From contig JAWKYD010000020.1 in NCBI GenBank assembly GCA_041396685.1, positions 1 through 64,000 on the forward strand: DNA of 64,000 bases, given 5' to 3'. The translations under genes were made by a program, and so were the position numbers. This DNA is from JAUIAI01 sp041396685 (lineage in GTDB: Bacteria > Pseudomonadota > Gammaproteobacteria > Burkholderiales > Burkholderiaceae_E). Under the pieces are notes generated by a model. That model saw only the letters and a list, made by a program, of their open reading frames with translations, was not told where the DNA came from and searched no databases. Below, one piece after another: positions 37,871 to 47,136 of this stretch (positions are counted from its first letter, which is position 1; every line of letters begins with the position of its first letter).

Positions 37871-38322
37871 GGCCGGCGCTCCGACGACCCGACACGCCCG
37901 GGCAACTCACGGATCGCACCGGCGTTGGTCCAGGAGAAGCAACGGTCGGCGGCCTCGCGCCAGGGCAGCCAGCAGTGATCGCGATGCTCGCGCGCAGAAA
38001 GCGTCACCATCGCGCGGGCAGGCAGTTCGAGTCCGAACACATGCTCGGTATTGTGCGTGACCCCTTGCGCATATCGATGCCGCCAGGAGGGGTAGATCTC
38101 GTAGCGGTTGACCAGCTGCCAGTCGGTGAGCCGATAGCGGTCGCTGTCGATGCCGGTCTCCTCGAGAACCTCACGTCGACAGGCCAGCACCGGAGTCTCG
38201 TCAGTGCTCGCCAGCGAACCGGTCACCGACTGCCAGAACCCCGGGTGATCGGCTCGCTCGATCAGCAGCACCTCCAGCGCCGAGGTGTGGATGACCACCA
38301 GCACCGACTCCGGGATCTTCAT
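37867..38322 (-). CDS. nudB: Dihydroneopterin triphosphate diphosphatase
   Basis: A 151-residue Nudix hydrolase. The Nudix box G-x5-E-x7-REVLEETGI is complete (GSLASTDETPVLACRREV onward). The flanks KIPESVLVVIHTSALEVLLIERADHPGFWQSVTGSL, WRHRYAQGVTHNTEHVFGLEL and EHRDHCWLPWREAADRCFSWTN match NudB, which removes pyrophosphate from dihydroneopterin triphosphate in folate synthesis. ATG 38322 is chosen, since the longer frame would begin with TTG inside the aspS stop. The position after aspS is conserved in many proteobacteria. Confidence 0.92.
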   Translation of the reverse strand: MKIPESVLVVIHTSALEVLLIERADHPGFWQSVTGSLASTDETPVLACRREVLEETGIDSDRYRLTDWQLVNRYEIYPSWRHRYAQGVTHNTEHVFGLELPARAMVTLSAREHRDHCWLPWREAADRCFSWTNAGAIRELPGRVGSSERRP

Positions 38323-38345
38323 CGCGCCCAGCCCGCGGCTGCCAC

Positions 38346-40154
38346 TCAACCCGCCTGCTTGCCTTCCTCGGTGGCCACCCGCCGCAGGCGGATGTGCAAC
38401 TCGCGCAGTTGCCGTTCGTCGACCTCGGAAGGTGCCTGCGTGAGAAGATCCTGTGCGCGCTGGGTCTTCGGGAATGCGATCACGTCGCGGATCGAGTCGG
38501 CACCGGTCATCATCGCCGCCAGCCGATCGAGGCCGAAGGCGATGCCGCCGTGGGGCGGTGCGCCGTACTGCAGGGAATCCAGCAGGAAACCGAATTTGGC
38601 GCGCGCCTCCTCGACCTGGATGTTGAGCGCCTGGAAGACCTTGGTCTGGATGTCGGCGCGATGGATACGCACCGATCCGCCACCGAGCTCCCAGCCGTTG
38701 AGCACGAGGTCATAGGCCTTGGACAGACACTTGCCGGGGTCTTCGGTCATCAGGTTCTCGTGCCCGTCCAGCGGCGACGTGAACGGGTGATGCACGGCGC
38801 TCCAGCGGCCGTTCTCCTCGTCGTACTCGAACATGGGGAAATCGACCACCCAGAGCGGGCGCCAGGCCTGCTCGAACAGGCCGGTGCGACGGCCGAACTC
38901 CGACAGACCGATACGGTTGCGCAGCGCGCCCAGCGCATCGTTGACCACCTTGGCGCGATCGGCGCCGAAGAAGATGATGTCGCCGCTGGCCGCGCCCGTG
39001 CGGGCCATGATCTCGGCCAGCGCCTGGTCGTGCAGGTTCTTGACGATCGGCGACTGCAGGCCATCGCGACCGGCAGACGCATCATTGACCTTGATCCAGG
39101 CCAGCCCTTTGGCGCCATAGATCGACACGAACTCGGTGTAGCCGTCGATCTCGCCCCGCGAGAGCTCGGCGCCGCCGGGCACGCGCAGTGCCGCCACGCG
39201 TCCGCCGGGTTTCTTGGCCGGTGCCGAGAACACCTTGAACTCGACGTCGCGCATCACGTCCGTGAGCTCGGTGAAGCGCAGGCTCACGCGCAGATCCGGC
39301 TTGTCCGAGCCGTACAGCGACATCGCCTCGGCGTGAGTCATGACCGGAAACACTCCCGGCAGGCTGACATCGAGCACATTGCGAAACACCACCCGGATCA
39401 TTTCCTCGAACAATGCGCGGATCTCGTCCTGCTTCATGAACGAGGTCTCGCAATCGATCTGGGTGAACTCGGGTTGGCGGTCGGCGCGCAGATCCTCGTC
39501 ACGGAAACACTTGACGATCTGGTAGTAGCGATCGAAGCCGGCCACCATCAGCATCTGCTTGAACAACTGGGGCGACTGCGGCAGCGCGAAGAAGGCCCCC
39601 GGGTGCACCCGCGAGGGCACGAGGTAGTCGCGCGCACCCTCGGGCGTGGAGCGCGTGAGCATCGGCGTCTCGATGTCGATGAAGCCGTGGCAGTCGAGAT
39701 ACTTGCGCACCTCCATGGCGATGCGATGCCGCAGCAGGAGATTGCGCTGCATCTGCGGGCGGCGCAGATCGAGCACCCGATGGGTGAGGCGCGTGGTTTC
39801 GCTCAGGTTCTCGTCGTCGAGCTGGAACGGCGGCGTCACCGAAGGCGCGAGAATGTCGAGATCCAGGCACAGAACCTCGATCTCGCCGCTCTTGAGCGCC
39901 TGATTCTCGGTGCCCTTCGGGCGCCGGCGCACGCGGCCGCGAACCTGCAGGCAGAACTCGTTGCGCACCCGCTCGGCGCGCTCGAAGACCTCGCGCGTGT
40001 CGGGATCGCACACGACCTGGGCGATGCCTTCCCTGTCGCGCAGGTCGATGAAGATCACCCCCCCGTGGTCGCGACGCCGATGAACCCATCCCACGAGGGT
40101 GACCTCGCGGTCGAGATGCTCGGCTGAGACCAGACCGGTGTAACAGGTGCGCAT
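38346..40154 (-). CDS. aspS: Aspartyl-tRNA synthetase
   Basis: A 602-residue bacterial-type class IIb synthetase. The N-terminal OB-fold anticodon domain has VTLVGWVHRRRDHGGVIFIDLRDREG. Motif 2 is FRDEDLRADRQPEFTQIDCE. The large bacterial GAD insertion spans about residues 290-420. Motif 3 is GIAFGLDRLAAMMTG near residue 550. It charges tRNA-Asp. Whether it also charges tRNA-Asn cannot be judged without seeing gatCAB or asnS. It starts 39 bases after the DUF502 gene in the same direction. Confidence 0.97.
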   Translation of the reverse strand: MRTCYTGLVSAEHLDREVTLVGWVHRRRDHGGVIFIDLRDREGIAQVVCDPDTREVFERAERVRNEFCLQVRGRVRRRPKGTENQALKSGEIEVLCLDLDILAPSVTPPFQLDDENLSETTRLTHRVLDLRRPQMQRNLLLRHRIAMEVRKYLDCHGFIDIETPMLTRSTPEGARDYLVPSRVHPGAFFALPQSPQLFKQMLMVAGFDRYYQIVKCFRDEDLRADRQPEFTQIDCETSFMKQDEIRALFEEMIRVVFRNVLDVSLPGVFPVMTHAEAMSLYGSDKPDLRVSLRFTELTDVMRDVEFKVFSAPAKKPGGRVAALRVPGGAELSRGEIDGYTEFVSIYGAKGLAWIKVNDASAGRDGLQSPIVKNLHDQALAEIMARTGAASGDIIFFGADRAKVVNDALGALRNRIGLSEFGRRTGLFEQAWRPLWVVDFPMFEYDEENGRWSAVHHPFTSPLDGHENLMTEDPGKCLSKAYDLVLNGWELGGGSVRIHRADIQTKVFQALNIQVEEARAKFGFLLDSLQYGAPPHGGIAFGLDRLAAMMTGADSIRDVIAFPKTQRAQDLLTQAPSEVDERQLRELHIRLRRVATEEGKQAG

Positions 40155-40193
40155 GGGTTGATTCTCCTGTGGGAATGCGTTTCGCGCGGACTA

Positions 40194-40844
40194 TCAAGCC
40201 GGGCGATCAGTCTTGCGGCGGCCGCCGTGCAAGGATGCACGCTGCCCGGACTCGATCGTGGCGGGAGCCACCACACCCATCGAGACCACGTATTTGAGTG
40301 CCTCGTCGACCGACATCTGCAACTCGACCACCTGGTCGCGCGGCATCATCAGGAAAAAACCCGAAGTCGGGTTCGGAGTCGTGGGCACATAAACCGAAAT
40401 CATGTCGGTCGGCACGTGCCGAAGCACTTCCGAGGCTGGCGAACCGGTCTGGAAGGCGATCGTGAATACGCCCGGCCGCGGGTATTGGACCAGGATGGCC
40501 TTGCGAAACGCGTTGCCATCCGGCGAAAGGATGGTGTCGCTGACCTGTTTGACGCTCGAGTAGATGCCGCGCACGATCGGAATGCGGCTCAGCAAACCTT
40601 CCCAGCCGCGAACCAGTCGCTGGCCGAGAATATTGCGGGCCAACAAACCCGTGACCAGGATGACCAGCGCGGTCAGCACCACGCCCAAACCGGGAATTTC
40701 CCGTCCGAGCCAGACCTTGGGCTGCCAGGCGATCGGCAGCAGATCGAGCGTGCGGTCCATCGAACCCACGATCAGATTGACCACCCAGATCGTGATCGCC
40801 AGCGGCACCCAGATCAGCAGACCGGTGACGAAAGTGGCTTTCAT
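40194..40844 (-). CDS. DUF502 family membrane protein
   Basis: A 216-residue protein with two N-terminal transmembrane helices (ATFVTGLLIWVPLAITIWVVNLIVG and VVLTALVILVTGLLARNIL). The DUF502 core follows: SRIPIVRGIYSSVKQVSDTIL, VLVQYPRPGVFTIAF-type, then VPTTPNPTSGFFLMMPRDQVVELQMSVDEALKYVVSMG. The family has no proven function. The order fmdB-DUF502-aspS-nudB is a familiar betaproteobacterial block, and here all read in the same direction. Confidence 0.9.
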   Translation of the reverse strand: MKATFVTGLLIWVPLAITIWVVNLIVGSMDRTLDLLPIAWQPKVWLGREIPGLGVVLTALVILVTGLLARNILGQRLVRGWEGLLSRIPIVRGIYSSVKQVSDTILSPDGNAFRKAILVQYPRPGVFTIAFQTGSPASEVLRHVPTDMISVYVPTTPNPTSGFFLMMPRDQVVELQMSVDEALKYVVSMGVVAPATIESGQRASLHGGRRKTDRPA

Positions 40845-40915
40845 CGTGCGTCCCGGGATGGATTCGAAGAACGTAGGAGGATGGTCGACGGCCGCGGTCG
40901 AAGCGCGGCCGGCGC

Positions 40916-41377
40916 TCAGGCGGCCTTGGCGCCGCCGCCACTCGAGGACGATACACCGGCAGACGAGGAACCGCCCGACGAAGCGCCGCTGCCGGCCGCC
41001 GAGCCGCCCGCAGGCGAGGATCCACCAGACGCGGATCCGCCAGGCGACGATCCGCCAGACGCGGAATCACCCGAGGCCGGGGCCGACGCGCCGCTCTCGG
41101 CAGACTGGGTCTTGCGCTCCGGGGAGGCACTGTCGCCCGCGCCGTCGGCGGCGGGTTTGTCGGCACCGCCTGCGTCCGCCTTGCCGCCCTTGTTGCCGTC
41201 GCGAAAGTCGGTCACGTACCAGCCCGAACCCTTGAGCTGGAAAGCCGGCGCACTGACCTGGCGCGAGAACGCCTGCGCATGGCATGACGGACACTCGGTC
41301 AAGTGTGGGTCGGAAAGCTTCTGCAGCACATCTTTCTGATGGCCGCAGCTCGCACAACGATAAGCGTAGATAGGCAT
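40916..41377 (-). CDS. FmdB-family zinc-ribbon protein with Gly/Ser-rich tail
   Basis: A 153-residue protein beginning MPIYAYRCASCGHQKDVLQKLSD. Two CxxC pairs (CASC, CPSC) form the FmdB zinc ribbon in the first 40 residues. The conserved VSAPAFQLKGSGWYVTDFRD follows. The rest, from about residue 65, is a low-complexity Ala/Gly/Ser/Pro tail (repeats such as SASGGSSPGG) that is presumably disordered and longer than in many relatives. Function is unknown; a regulatory or chaperone role has been suggested for the family. ATG 41377 begins directly at the ribbon; the frame continues 18 codons upstream without support. Confidence 0.87.
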   Translation of the reverse strand: MPIYAYRCASCGHQKDVLQKLSDPHLTECPSCHAQAFSRQVSAPAFQLKGSGWYVTDFRDGNKGGKADAGGADKPAADGAGDSASPERKTQSAESGASAPASGDSASGGSSPGGSASGGSSPAGGSAAGSGASSGGSSSAGVSSSSGGGAKAA

Positions 41378-41790
41378 GATGCAATCCCACTCGAACCCGC
41401 GCCGGGTCTTTGTACAAAACCGGGCAGCCAAACCCGCCCCGGCGGGCGTCGGTGCCCAATCGGCCTGCGCCGCCGCCAGCCGGACCGCAGCAGGCGACCG
41501 CTGGCCGCAACGCGTCTTCTCCGAAACGACCGGGCCGCTCCGGCGGGGCCGGCGAGCGGGTCGAAGCGTTGTCTGCCCAATGTGCGATCGGCCAGGCGAT
41601 CCAGCGCGTCGGCGCCGCGCTTGGTTTCGGGCCAGGTCGGCGCATTCGACGAAGCTGCGCCCGAACCGCCGACACAGTCTCGGCGAACCCGTTATTCTAG
41701 CAGGCGCTTCGAAGGACGGCCGCCCTCGGGGCCACCTTCGACGGCACTGCGCGGCGCTGGATCGGCTCCGCCATCATGACAGGAGACGCC
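41378..41790. other. Divergent intergenic region between fmdB and CoA-transferase
   Basis: No gene is evident in these 413 bases. A possible plus-strand promoter for the CoA-transferase is CCGACA (about 41668-41673) followed 18 bases later by TATTCT (about 41692-41697). A TTTGTACAAA palindrome near 41409-41418 lies in the fmdB leader. Confidence 0.4.
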
Positions 41791-42993
41791 ATGGATCCGA
41801 ACGGTTCGGACACGCCCATTCTCGCGGGCATCAGGGTCCTCGATTTCGGTCGCTATATCGCCGGTCCGTACTGCGCGACCCTGCTCGGCGAGTTCGGCGC
41901 GGACGTGATCCGCATCGAGAAGCGCACCGGCAGCGAGGACAGGTTCTCGGCGCCAGTGGCGCCGGACGGGCCCGGCGCGCTGTTCCTGCAAATGGCGCGC
42001 AACAAACGCTCGATGACGTTCGACCCGATGAAGGCCGACGCCGCGCCGCTCATGCGCCGCCTGATCGAGAACGCGGATGTCGTGGTCGCGAACCTGCCGT
42101 CGCCGATGCTCACCCGCATGGGTCTTGACTACGACAGTCTGAGCACGATCAATCCCAGCATCATCCTCACGCACCCGTCGGCATTCGGCCCGTGGGGCCC
42201 GTGGTCGGAGCGGGTCGGTTTCGATGGTGTGGGCCAGGTGATGTCGGGCAGCGTGTTCATGACCGGCGAGCCCGATCGCCCGTATCGTGCAACCGCGCCC
42301 TATGTCGACTTCGGCACCGCGCTGCACTGCGCGCTGGGCACCGTGCTTGCGCTCTATCAACGCGCGAAGACCGGGCGCGGGCAACAGGTCAGCGGCAACC
42401 TGCTGGCAACGGCGGTCACGATCAACAACGCCGCGCTGATCGAGCAGGCGATGCTGCAACTGAACCGCCAGCCCACAGGCAACCGCGGCCAGACCTCGGC
42501 GCCGGTCGATCTCTACCGCACCAAGGACGGCTGGATCCTCTGTCAGGTCGTGGGCTGGCCGCTGTTCGAGCGCTGGGCGCGGCTGGTCGGGGCCGACGAT
42601 TGGCTGACCGACCCGCGTTTCGCCACCGACGAATCACGCGGCAATCACGGTGCGATCGTCAGCGAGCGCATGCAGCGCTGGTGCCTGGACTACACGACCG
42701 AACAGGCGTTGACGCTGCTGGGCGAAGCGCGAGTGCCTTGCGCACCGGTGCTCAATCAGCAGCAGGCGCTCGATCATCCCGCGGTGCAAGGCCTGCGGCT
42801 TCTGCAGGCGCTGGAAGTTGCCGGCCTGGACAAGACCGCGCCGATCGCGCGCGCGCCGGTCTGGCTTTCCGAGAACGATGCGCGCATCAGTCGTCGGGCG
42901 CCTGCGCTGGGCGAGCACACGCACGAGATTCTGGCCGAACTGGGCTACGACGCCACGCAGATCGCCGACCTGGAACGGGCCGGCATCGTCTGA
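41791..42993 (+). CDS. CaiB/BaiF family CoA-transferase
   Basis: A 400-residue class III CoA-transferase. The N-terminal domain has ILAGIRVLDFGRYIAGPYCATLLGEFGADVIRIEK, then RNKRSMTFDP and ADVVVANL. The middle has HPSAFGPWGPWSERVGFDGVGQVMSG and YVDFGTALHCALGTVLALYQRAKTGRGQQV. These enzymes move CoA between carboxylic acids, or act as racemases. ATG 41791 has AGGAG seven bases upstream, so it is preferred over the ATG five codons earlier. No pathway partner is adjacent. Confidence 0.9.
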   Translation: MDPNGSDTPILAGIRVLDFGRYIAGPYCATLLGEFGADVIRIEKRTGSEDRFSAPVAPDGPGALFLQMARNKRSMTFDPMKADAAPLMRRLIENADVVVANLPSPMLTRMGLDYDSLSTINPSIILTHPSAFGPWGPWSERVGFDGVGQVMSGSVFMTGEPDRPYRATAPYVDFGTALHCALGTVLALYQRAKTGRGQQVSGNLLATAVTINNAALIEQAMLQLNRQPTGNRGQTSAPVDLYRTKDGWILCQVVGWPLFERWARLVGADDWLTDPRFATDESRGNHGAIVSERMQRWCLDYTTEQALTLLGEARVPCAPVLNQQQALDHPAVQGLRLLQALEVAGLDKTAPIARAPVWLSENDARISRRAPALGEHTHEILAELGYDATQIADLERAGIV

Positions 42994-43039
42994 CAACGGG
43001 TCGACGGGAGCCGCCCGGCCCGCCCGTTTGGAACGCGCG

Positions 43040-43363
43040 TCAGCGTCGCCCGCCCTGCTCTTCGCACTGCGTGCTCACCATCACGTAGGTCAGCGCGCCG
43101 CTGAACGAGAACAACACCCAGAAGACCAGGAAACCGAGCGTGTAGATCGACAGGCGGTCGTTCTCGAGGTGTAGGCCGAACAAATCGACCTGCAAAGGAT
43201 CGACCGCCGAGAAGAACACGCCGGTGGCCGCCGCCGCGCCCAGGAAGGCCGGCCAGAGTACCTGCATGAGGAAACGCCCGAACGGCCGACCGGCATCGAT
43301 CGACCGTGACTGCTCGATGCGCTCGATGTCGTCTGGCTGGGGCCCGAAGCCTTGGTCGTTCAT
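43040..43363 (-). CDS. Small two-helix membrane protein of the cbb3 cluster
   Basis: A 107-residue protein with a hydrophilic N-terminus (MNDQGFGPQPDDIERIEQSR) and two transmembrane helices (VLWPAFLGAAAATGVFFSAVD and LSIYTLGFLVFWVLFSFSGALTYVM). It ends with a single-Cys tail. The family is not characterised as far as I know, but similar small proteins often follow fixH. ATG 43363 overlaps the fixH stop (TGATG), so it is co-translated with the oxidase-assembly genes. Confidence 0.72.
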   Translation of the reverse strand: MNDQGFGPQPDDIERIEQSRSIDAGRPFGRFLMQVLWPAFLGAAAATGVFFSAVDPLQVDLFGLHLENDRLSIYTLGFLVFWVLFSFSGALTYVMVSTQCEEQGGRR

Positions 43364-43899
43364 CACCGCTCCTGGATGCCGTAGCGGGCGATCGCGCCGG
43401 AGCGGACCTGCAGCATCAGCGTCGGCGCGCCCGCCTGGAACACCTCGCTGACCAGCCGCCACTCGCCCCCCGGTGGCGCGAGATGCAGCCGGTAGCGCCC
43501 CGGCGCCAGATCGATCCCTTGGCCGCTCAGGCGGCCGTCGGGGCCGGCCAGTAGTAGCAGGGCGCGGTCGTGGCGGGCGTCGGCCACATGAACGAAGCTG
43601 GCCTCGAGGGCGGCCAGACCGGCCGGCACACGGCCGCTGAGCGCCACCTGCAAGCGGCCGTGATCGATGCTGGCGTCCGCCGACAGTCCGAGTTCGCTTG
43701 CCCGGGTGTCGCGCGCGATCCGCTGATTGATCGCCTTACCCTCTTTGTAATAGTCGTCGACCACCAGCGAGTTGTTGGTACTGAGCGCCAGCCAGAGGGT
43801 GATCATGCCGGCCACCACCGCGCTGGCCGGCAGGGCCATCAGGATCCACGGCCAGGGCTCGCGGCTCCAGTGCTTGTTGACATCGGTGTGCAGTGCCAT
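43363..43899 (-). CDS. ccoH: FixH-family cbb3 oxidase accessory protein
   Basis: A 178-residue protein. One N-terminal transmembrane helix (PWILMALPASAVVAGMITLWLAL) is followed by the FixH mark VDDYYKEGKAINQRIARD and a periplasmic beta-rich domain. FixH/CcoH associates with the cbb3 complex and helps its assembly or copper insertion. It is 22 bases after ccoG and overlaps the small membrane gene downstream by one base. Confidence 0.9.
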   Translation of the reverse strand: MALHTDVNKHWSREPWPWILMALPASAVVAGMITLWLALSTNNSLVVDDYYKEGKAINQRIARDTRASELGLSADASIDHGRLQVALSGRVPAGLAALEASFVHVADARHDRALLLLAGPDGRLSGQGIDLAPGRYRLHLAPPGGEWRLVSEVFQAGAPTLMLQVRSGAIARYGIQER

Positions 43900-43921
43900 G
43901 GGTATTTGCCTCGGAATCGTG

Positions 43922-45409
43922 TCACCGCGGGATGAAGAACGAGGCCGACTCGACGCGCTTGACCTCGGGGTCGTCGGTGGCCGTGACTGTGAACTCGATC
44001 GTGTTGCTGCCCGGCTCGCCGGATTGCGGCATCACGCGCACCCGCACCGGAACCAGCCGGTTCGACGCGGCATCGACCGAGACCGAAGGATCGGAGTCGA
44101 GCCGGATACCCTCGAGACCGCCCACCGCAAGCGTGTACTCACGAGTCTTCTCGGCGCTGTTGATGATCTGCAGCCGGTAGACGTTTTCGATCAGGCCGTC
44201 CTCGACGATGCGCGCGAGCGCGCCCCGATCGCGGATCACGTCGACCTTCAACGGTACCCGCGTGACGACGTTCACGAGCAGCGCGACCGCCACCGCCAGC
44301 AGGATCGAAAAGTAGATGAGCACCCGCGGCCGCAGCACGCGCGAAAACAGCTTGGCGCGCGACCACTTGTTCTCGACGCCGTGGGTGGTGTCGTAGCGGA
44401 TCAGGCCACGCTCGTAGCCCATCTTGTCCATGACCTGGTTGCAGGCGTCGACGCAGCCGGCGCAGCCGATGCATTCGTACTGCAGACCCTTGCGGATGTC
44501 GATGCCGGTGGGGCAGACCTCGACGCAGAGGCCGCAATCGATGCAGCTGCCCAGACCCAGCTTGGCCGGATCGGCCTTGCGGCCGCGCTTGCCACGCGGC
44601 TCGCCGCGTGCCTCGTCATAGGTGATGATCAGCGTGTCCTTGTCGAACATCGCGCTCTGGAAGCGCGCGTACGGACACATGTACTTGCACACCTGCTCGC
44701 GCATGAAGCCGGCGTTGCCATAGGTGGCGAAACCGTAGAAAAGGATCCAGAAGGTCTGCCAGGGGCCGAGCGAGAGCGCGACCACCTGACCGGCGAGTTG
44801 GGTGATCGGCGTGAAATAGCCAACGAACGTGAAACCGGTCCACAGCGCGAAGGCGATCCAGATCGCGTGCTTGGCCGCCTTGCGGCCGAGCTTGCCGCCG
44901 GACATCGGCGCGTTGTCCAGCTTCATGCGCTGGTTGCGGTTGCCCTCGACCTTGGCTTCGATCCAGAGAAAGATCTCCGTGTAGACGGTCTGCGGGCAGG
45001 CATAGCCGCACCATAGCCGCCCGGCAACCGCCGTGAACAGGAACAAAGACAGCGCCGAGATGACCAGCAGTCCGGTCAGGTAGATGAAGTCCTGCGGATT
45101 GAGAATGATGCCGAAGATGAAGAAGCGGCGCGCTTCGAGGTCGAAGAGCACAGCCTGGCGGTCGTGCCAGCTCAGCCAGGGCAGGCCGTAGAACAGGCCC
45201 ATCGTGATCCAGACCAGCGCCCAACGCCAGGTGGCGAACCAGCCGGACACCGCACGTGGGTAGATCTTGCGTCGGATCTCGTAGAGCGAGATCTCCTGCA
45301 CGACGCCTTTGTCGTCAGTGGCGACGGCGGCCGAAGCCGCCGCCGAAGTTGCCGGCCGGACGCTGTCCGGGCCGGCGGGGGTTTCCCCCTTTACATCGGA
45401 CATGCTCAT
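43922..45409 (-). CDS. ccoG: Cytochrome c oxidase accessory protein CcoG (FixG)
   Basis: A 495-residue membrane ferredoxin. About five transmembrane helices occupy residues 60-260, including the motif WCGYACPQTVYTEIFLWIE. Two [4Fe-4S] motifs follow in CIDCGLCVEVCPTGIDI and CIGCAGCVDACNQVMDKMG. An Ig-like C-terminal periplasmic domain completes it. CcoG is thought to reduce Cu(II) for insertion into CcoN. ATG overlaps the ccoP stop (ATGA). Confidence 0.95.
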   Translation of the reverse strand: MSMSDVKGETPAGPDSVRPATSAAASAAVATDDKGVVQEISLYEIRRKIYPRAVSGWFATWRWALVWITMGLFYGLPWLSWHDRQAVLFDLEARRFFIFGIILNPQDFIYLTGLLVISALSLFLFTAVAGRLWCGYACPQTVYTEIFLWIEAKVEGNRNQRMKLDNAPMSGGKLGRKAAKHAIWIAFALWTGFTFVGYFTPITQLAGQVVALSLGPWQTFWILFYGFATYGNAGFMREQVCKYMCPYARFQSAMFDKDTLIITYDEARGEPRGKRGRKADPAKLGLGSCIDCGLCVEVCPTGIDIRKGLQYECIGCAGCVDACNQVMDKMGYERGLIRYDTTHGVENKWSRAKLFSRVLRPRVLIYFSILLAVAVALLVNVVTRVPLKVDVIRDRGALARIVEDGLIENVYRLQIINSAEKTREYTLAVGGLEGIRLDSDPSVSVDAASNRLVPVRVRVMPQSGEPGSNTIEFTVTATDDPEVKRVESASFFIPR

Positions 45410-46320
45410 TTACCGCCTGCAGAAAGGCTCCAGACATAGGCCGCCAGCACGTGCGCCTTGCCTTCGCCGAGCAGATTGCCGAACGACGGCATCTGATTGT
45501 TGAAGCCCTTGTTGATGGCTGCCGTCACCTGCGAGACGCCACCGCCGTGCAGCCAGGTCTTGTCGGTCAGATTGGGCGCACCAATGGCGGCCATACCCTT
45601 GCCCTCGGGACCGTGACAGGCCGCACAGACCGCGAATTTGTCCTTGCCGAGTTGCGCCTTGAACGAATCGTGCGCACCGCCGGACAACGAGATCACGTAG
45701 TGGGCCAGCTGGTCGATCTGCTCGGGCGAGCCGACCGAGGCCGCCATCGGCGGCATCACGCCGACGCGACCATTGAGGATGGTGGTCTGGATGTGGGCGG
45801 GCGTGCCGTCGCCGAGCCAGTCGTTGTCGGTCAGGTTCGGGAAGCCGGTACTGCCGCGGGCGTCCGAACCGTGGCACTGCACGCAGTAGGTGAGGTACAG
45901 ACGCTCACCCATTTCCACCACCTTGGGATCCTTGGCGAGAGCGGCGATGTCCTGCTTCTGGTACTGATCGAACAAGGGGTCGTACTTCTCGCGCGCCTTG
46001 GCCATCTCGTTCTCGTACTGACCGACCTGCGACCAGCCGAGCTGGCCCTTGAACGAGCCCAGGCCCGGGTACATCCACAGATAGATCAGGCCGAAGATGC
46101 AGGTGATGTAGAACAGATACAGCCACCAGCGCGGCAGCGGGTTGTTGAGCTCTGCCAGGTCGCCATCCCAGACGTGGCCGGTGGTGTCGACCGATCCGTC
46201 GGCCGCCCGCGGTGCCTTGCGCGAGGCGAGCGTCATCGCCACCCAGAAGCACCAGAGGATGGAGACGACCGTCACCGCCATGATGGCGACGCTCCAACCG
46301 TTAGACATGAAATCAGACAT
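45406..46320 (-). CDS. ccoP: cbb3-type oxidase subunit III, dihaem cytochrome c
   Basis: A 304-residue protein. Two N-terminal helices (VAIMAVTVVSILWCFWVAMTLA and WWLYLFYITCIFGLIYLWMYP) precede two cytochrome c domains with haem sites CVQCH (near residue 138) and CAACH (near residue 223). It passes electrons from soluble cytochrome c to CcoO and CcoN. It lies three bases after ccoQ and overlaps ccoG by four. Confidence 0.96.
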   Translation of the reverse strand: MSDFMSNGWSVAIMAVTVVSILWCFWVAMTLASRKAPRAADGSVDTTGHVWDGDLAELNNPLPRWWLYLFYITCIFGLIYLWMYPGLGSFKGQLGWSQVGQYENEMAKAREKYDPLFDQYQKQDIAALAKDPKVVEMGERLYLTYCVQCHGSDARGSTGFPNLTDNDWLGDGTPAHIQTTILNGRVGVMPPMAASVGSPEQIDQLAHYVISLSGGAHDSFKAQLGKDKFAVCAACHGPEGKGMAAIGAPNLTDKTWLHGGGVSQVTAAINKGFNNQMPSFGNLLGEGKAHVLAAYVWSLSAGGK

Positions 46321-46323
46321 GAC

Positions 46324-46500
46324 TTACTCCTGTTCGGTTCCCAGCCGGCTGCTATCGGCCAGCCCTTCGTCGGCAAACGGCAGATTGGCGGCTTCGTCGA
46401 AGCGTCGCTTGCTCTTGGGCGAATAGGCCCAGTAGACGATGCCGACGAAGGCAAGGAAGCAGAGCACCAGCAAAATGGTTCGCAGTTCGTTGACGTCCAT
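46324..46500 (-). CDS. ccoQ: cbb3-type oxidase subunit IV (CcoQ)
   Basis: A 58-residue protein with a single transmembrane helix (LRTILLVLCFLAFVGIVYWAY) followed by SPKSKRRFDEAANLPFADE, the standard CcoQ signature. It stabilises the complex. ATG 46500 shares its first base with the ccoO stop (TGATG). A longer frame upstream lies inside ccoO and is not used. Confidence 0.93.
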   Translation of the reverse strand: MDVNELRTILLVLCFLAFVGIVYWAYSPKSKRRFDEAANLPFADEGLADSSRLGTEQE

Positions 46501-47117
46501 CACTGCACCTTCGTGACAGCCGTGCCCAGCACCTGCAGGTAGGCGATCAGCGCGTCGAGCTCGGTCTTGCCCTCGAGCGCTTTCGGCGCCGCGGCGATCT
46601 CCTCGTCGGAGTACGGATGCCCCAGCATGCGCAAGGTGCGCATCTTGGCCTCGATCGTGCCGGCATCGGCGGCCGACTTGGCCAACCACACGTAGGCGGG
46701 CATGTTCGACTCGGGAACGACGTCGCGCGGGTTGTTCAGGTGCACGCGATGCCATTCATCGCTGTAGCGACCGCCCACGCGGGCGAGATCGGGACCGGTG
46801 CGCTTGGATCCCCACTGGAACGGGCGGTCGTAGACGAACTCGCCGGCGACCGAGTACGGACCATAGCGCTCGGTCTCGGCGCGGAACGGACGCACCATCT
46901 GCGAATGGCAGTTGTAGCAGCCTTCGCGGATGTAGACGTCGCGCCCCGTCAGTTGCAGCGCCGTGTAGGGCTTGAGACCGGCGACCGGTTCGGTGGTGGA
47001 TTTCTGGAAGAACAGCGGGACGATTTCGACCAGACCGCCGACCGAGATCAGGATCACGATCAGCACCATCATCAAACCGATGTTCTTCTCGATGGTGGCG
47101 TGTGAGAGTTTCATCAC
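46500..47117 (-). CDS. ccoO: cbb3-type oxidase subunit II, monohaem cytochrome c
   Basis: A 205-residue membrane-anchored cytochrome c. An N-terminal helix (IGLMMVLIVILISVGGLVEIVPLFF) precedes the haem site GCYNCHSQMVRPF near residue 70. SNMPAYVWL carries the axial Met. The protein is intact although the upstream ccoN is disrupted. It starts 19 bases after the ccoN stop. Confidence 0.96.
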   Translation of the reverse strand: MMKLSHATIEKNIGLMMVLIVILISVGGLVEIVPLFFQKSTTEPVAGLKPYTALQLTGRDVYIREGCYNCHSQMVRPFRAETERYGPYSVAGEFVYDRPFQWGSKRTGPDLARVGGRYSDEWHRVHLNNPRDVVPESNMPAYVWLAKSAADAGTIEAKMRTLRMLGHPYSDEEIAAAPKALEGKTELDALIAYLQVLGTAVTKVQ

Positions 47118-47136
47118 TGGATTCCTTTCGAGAGGG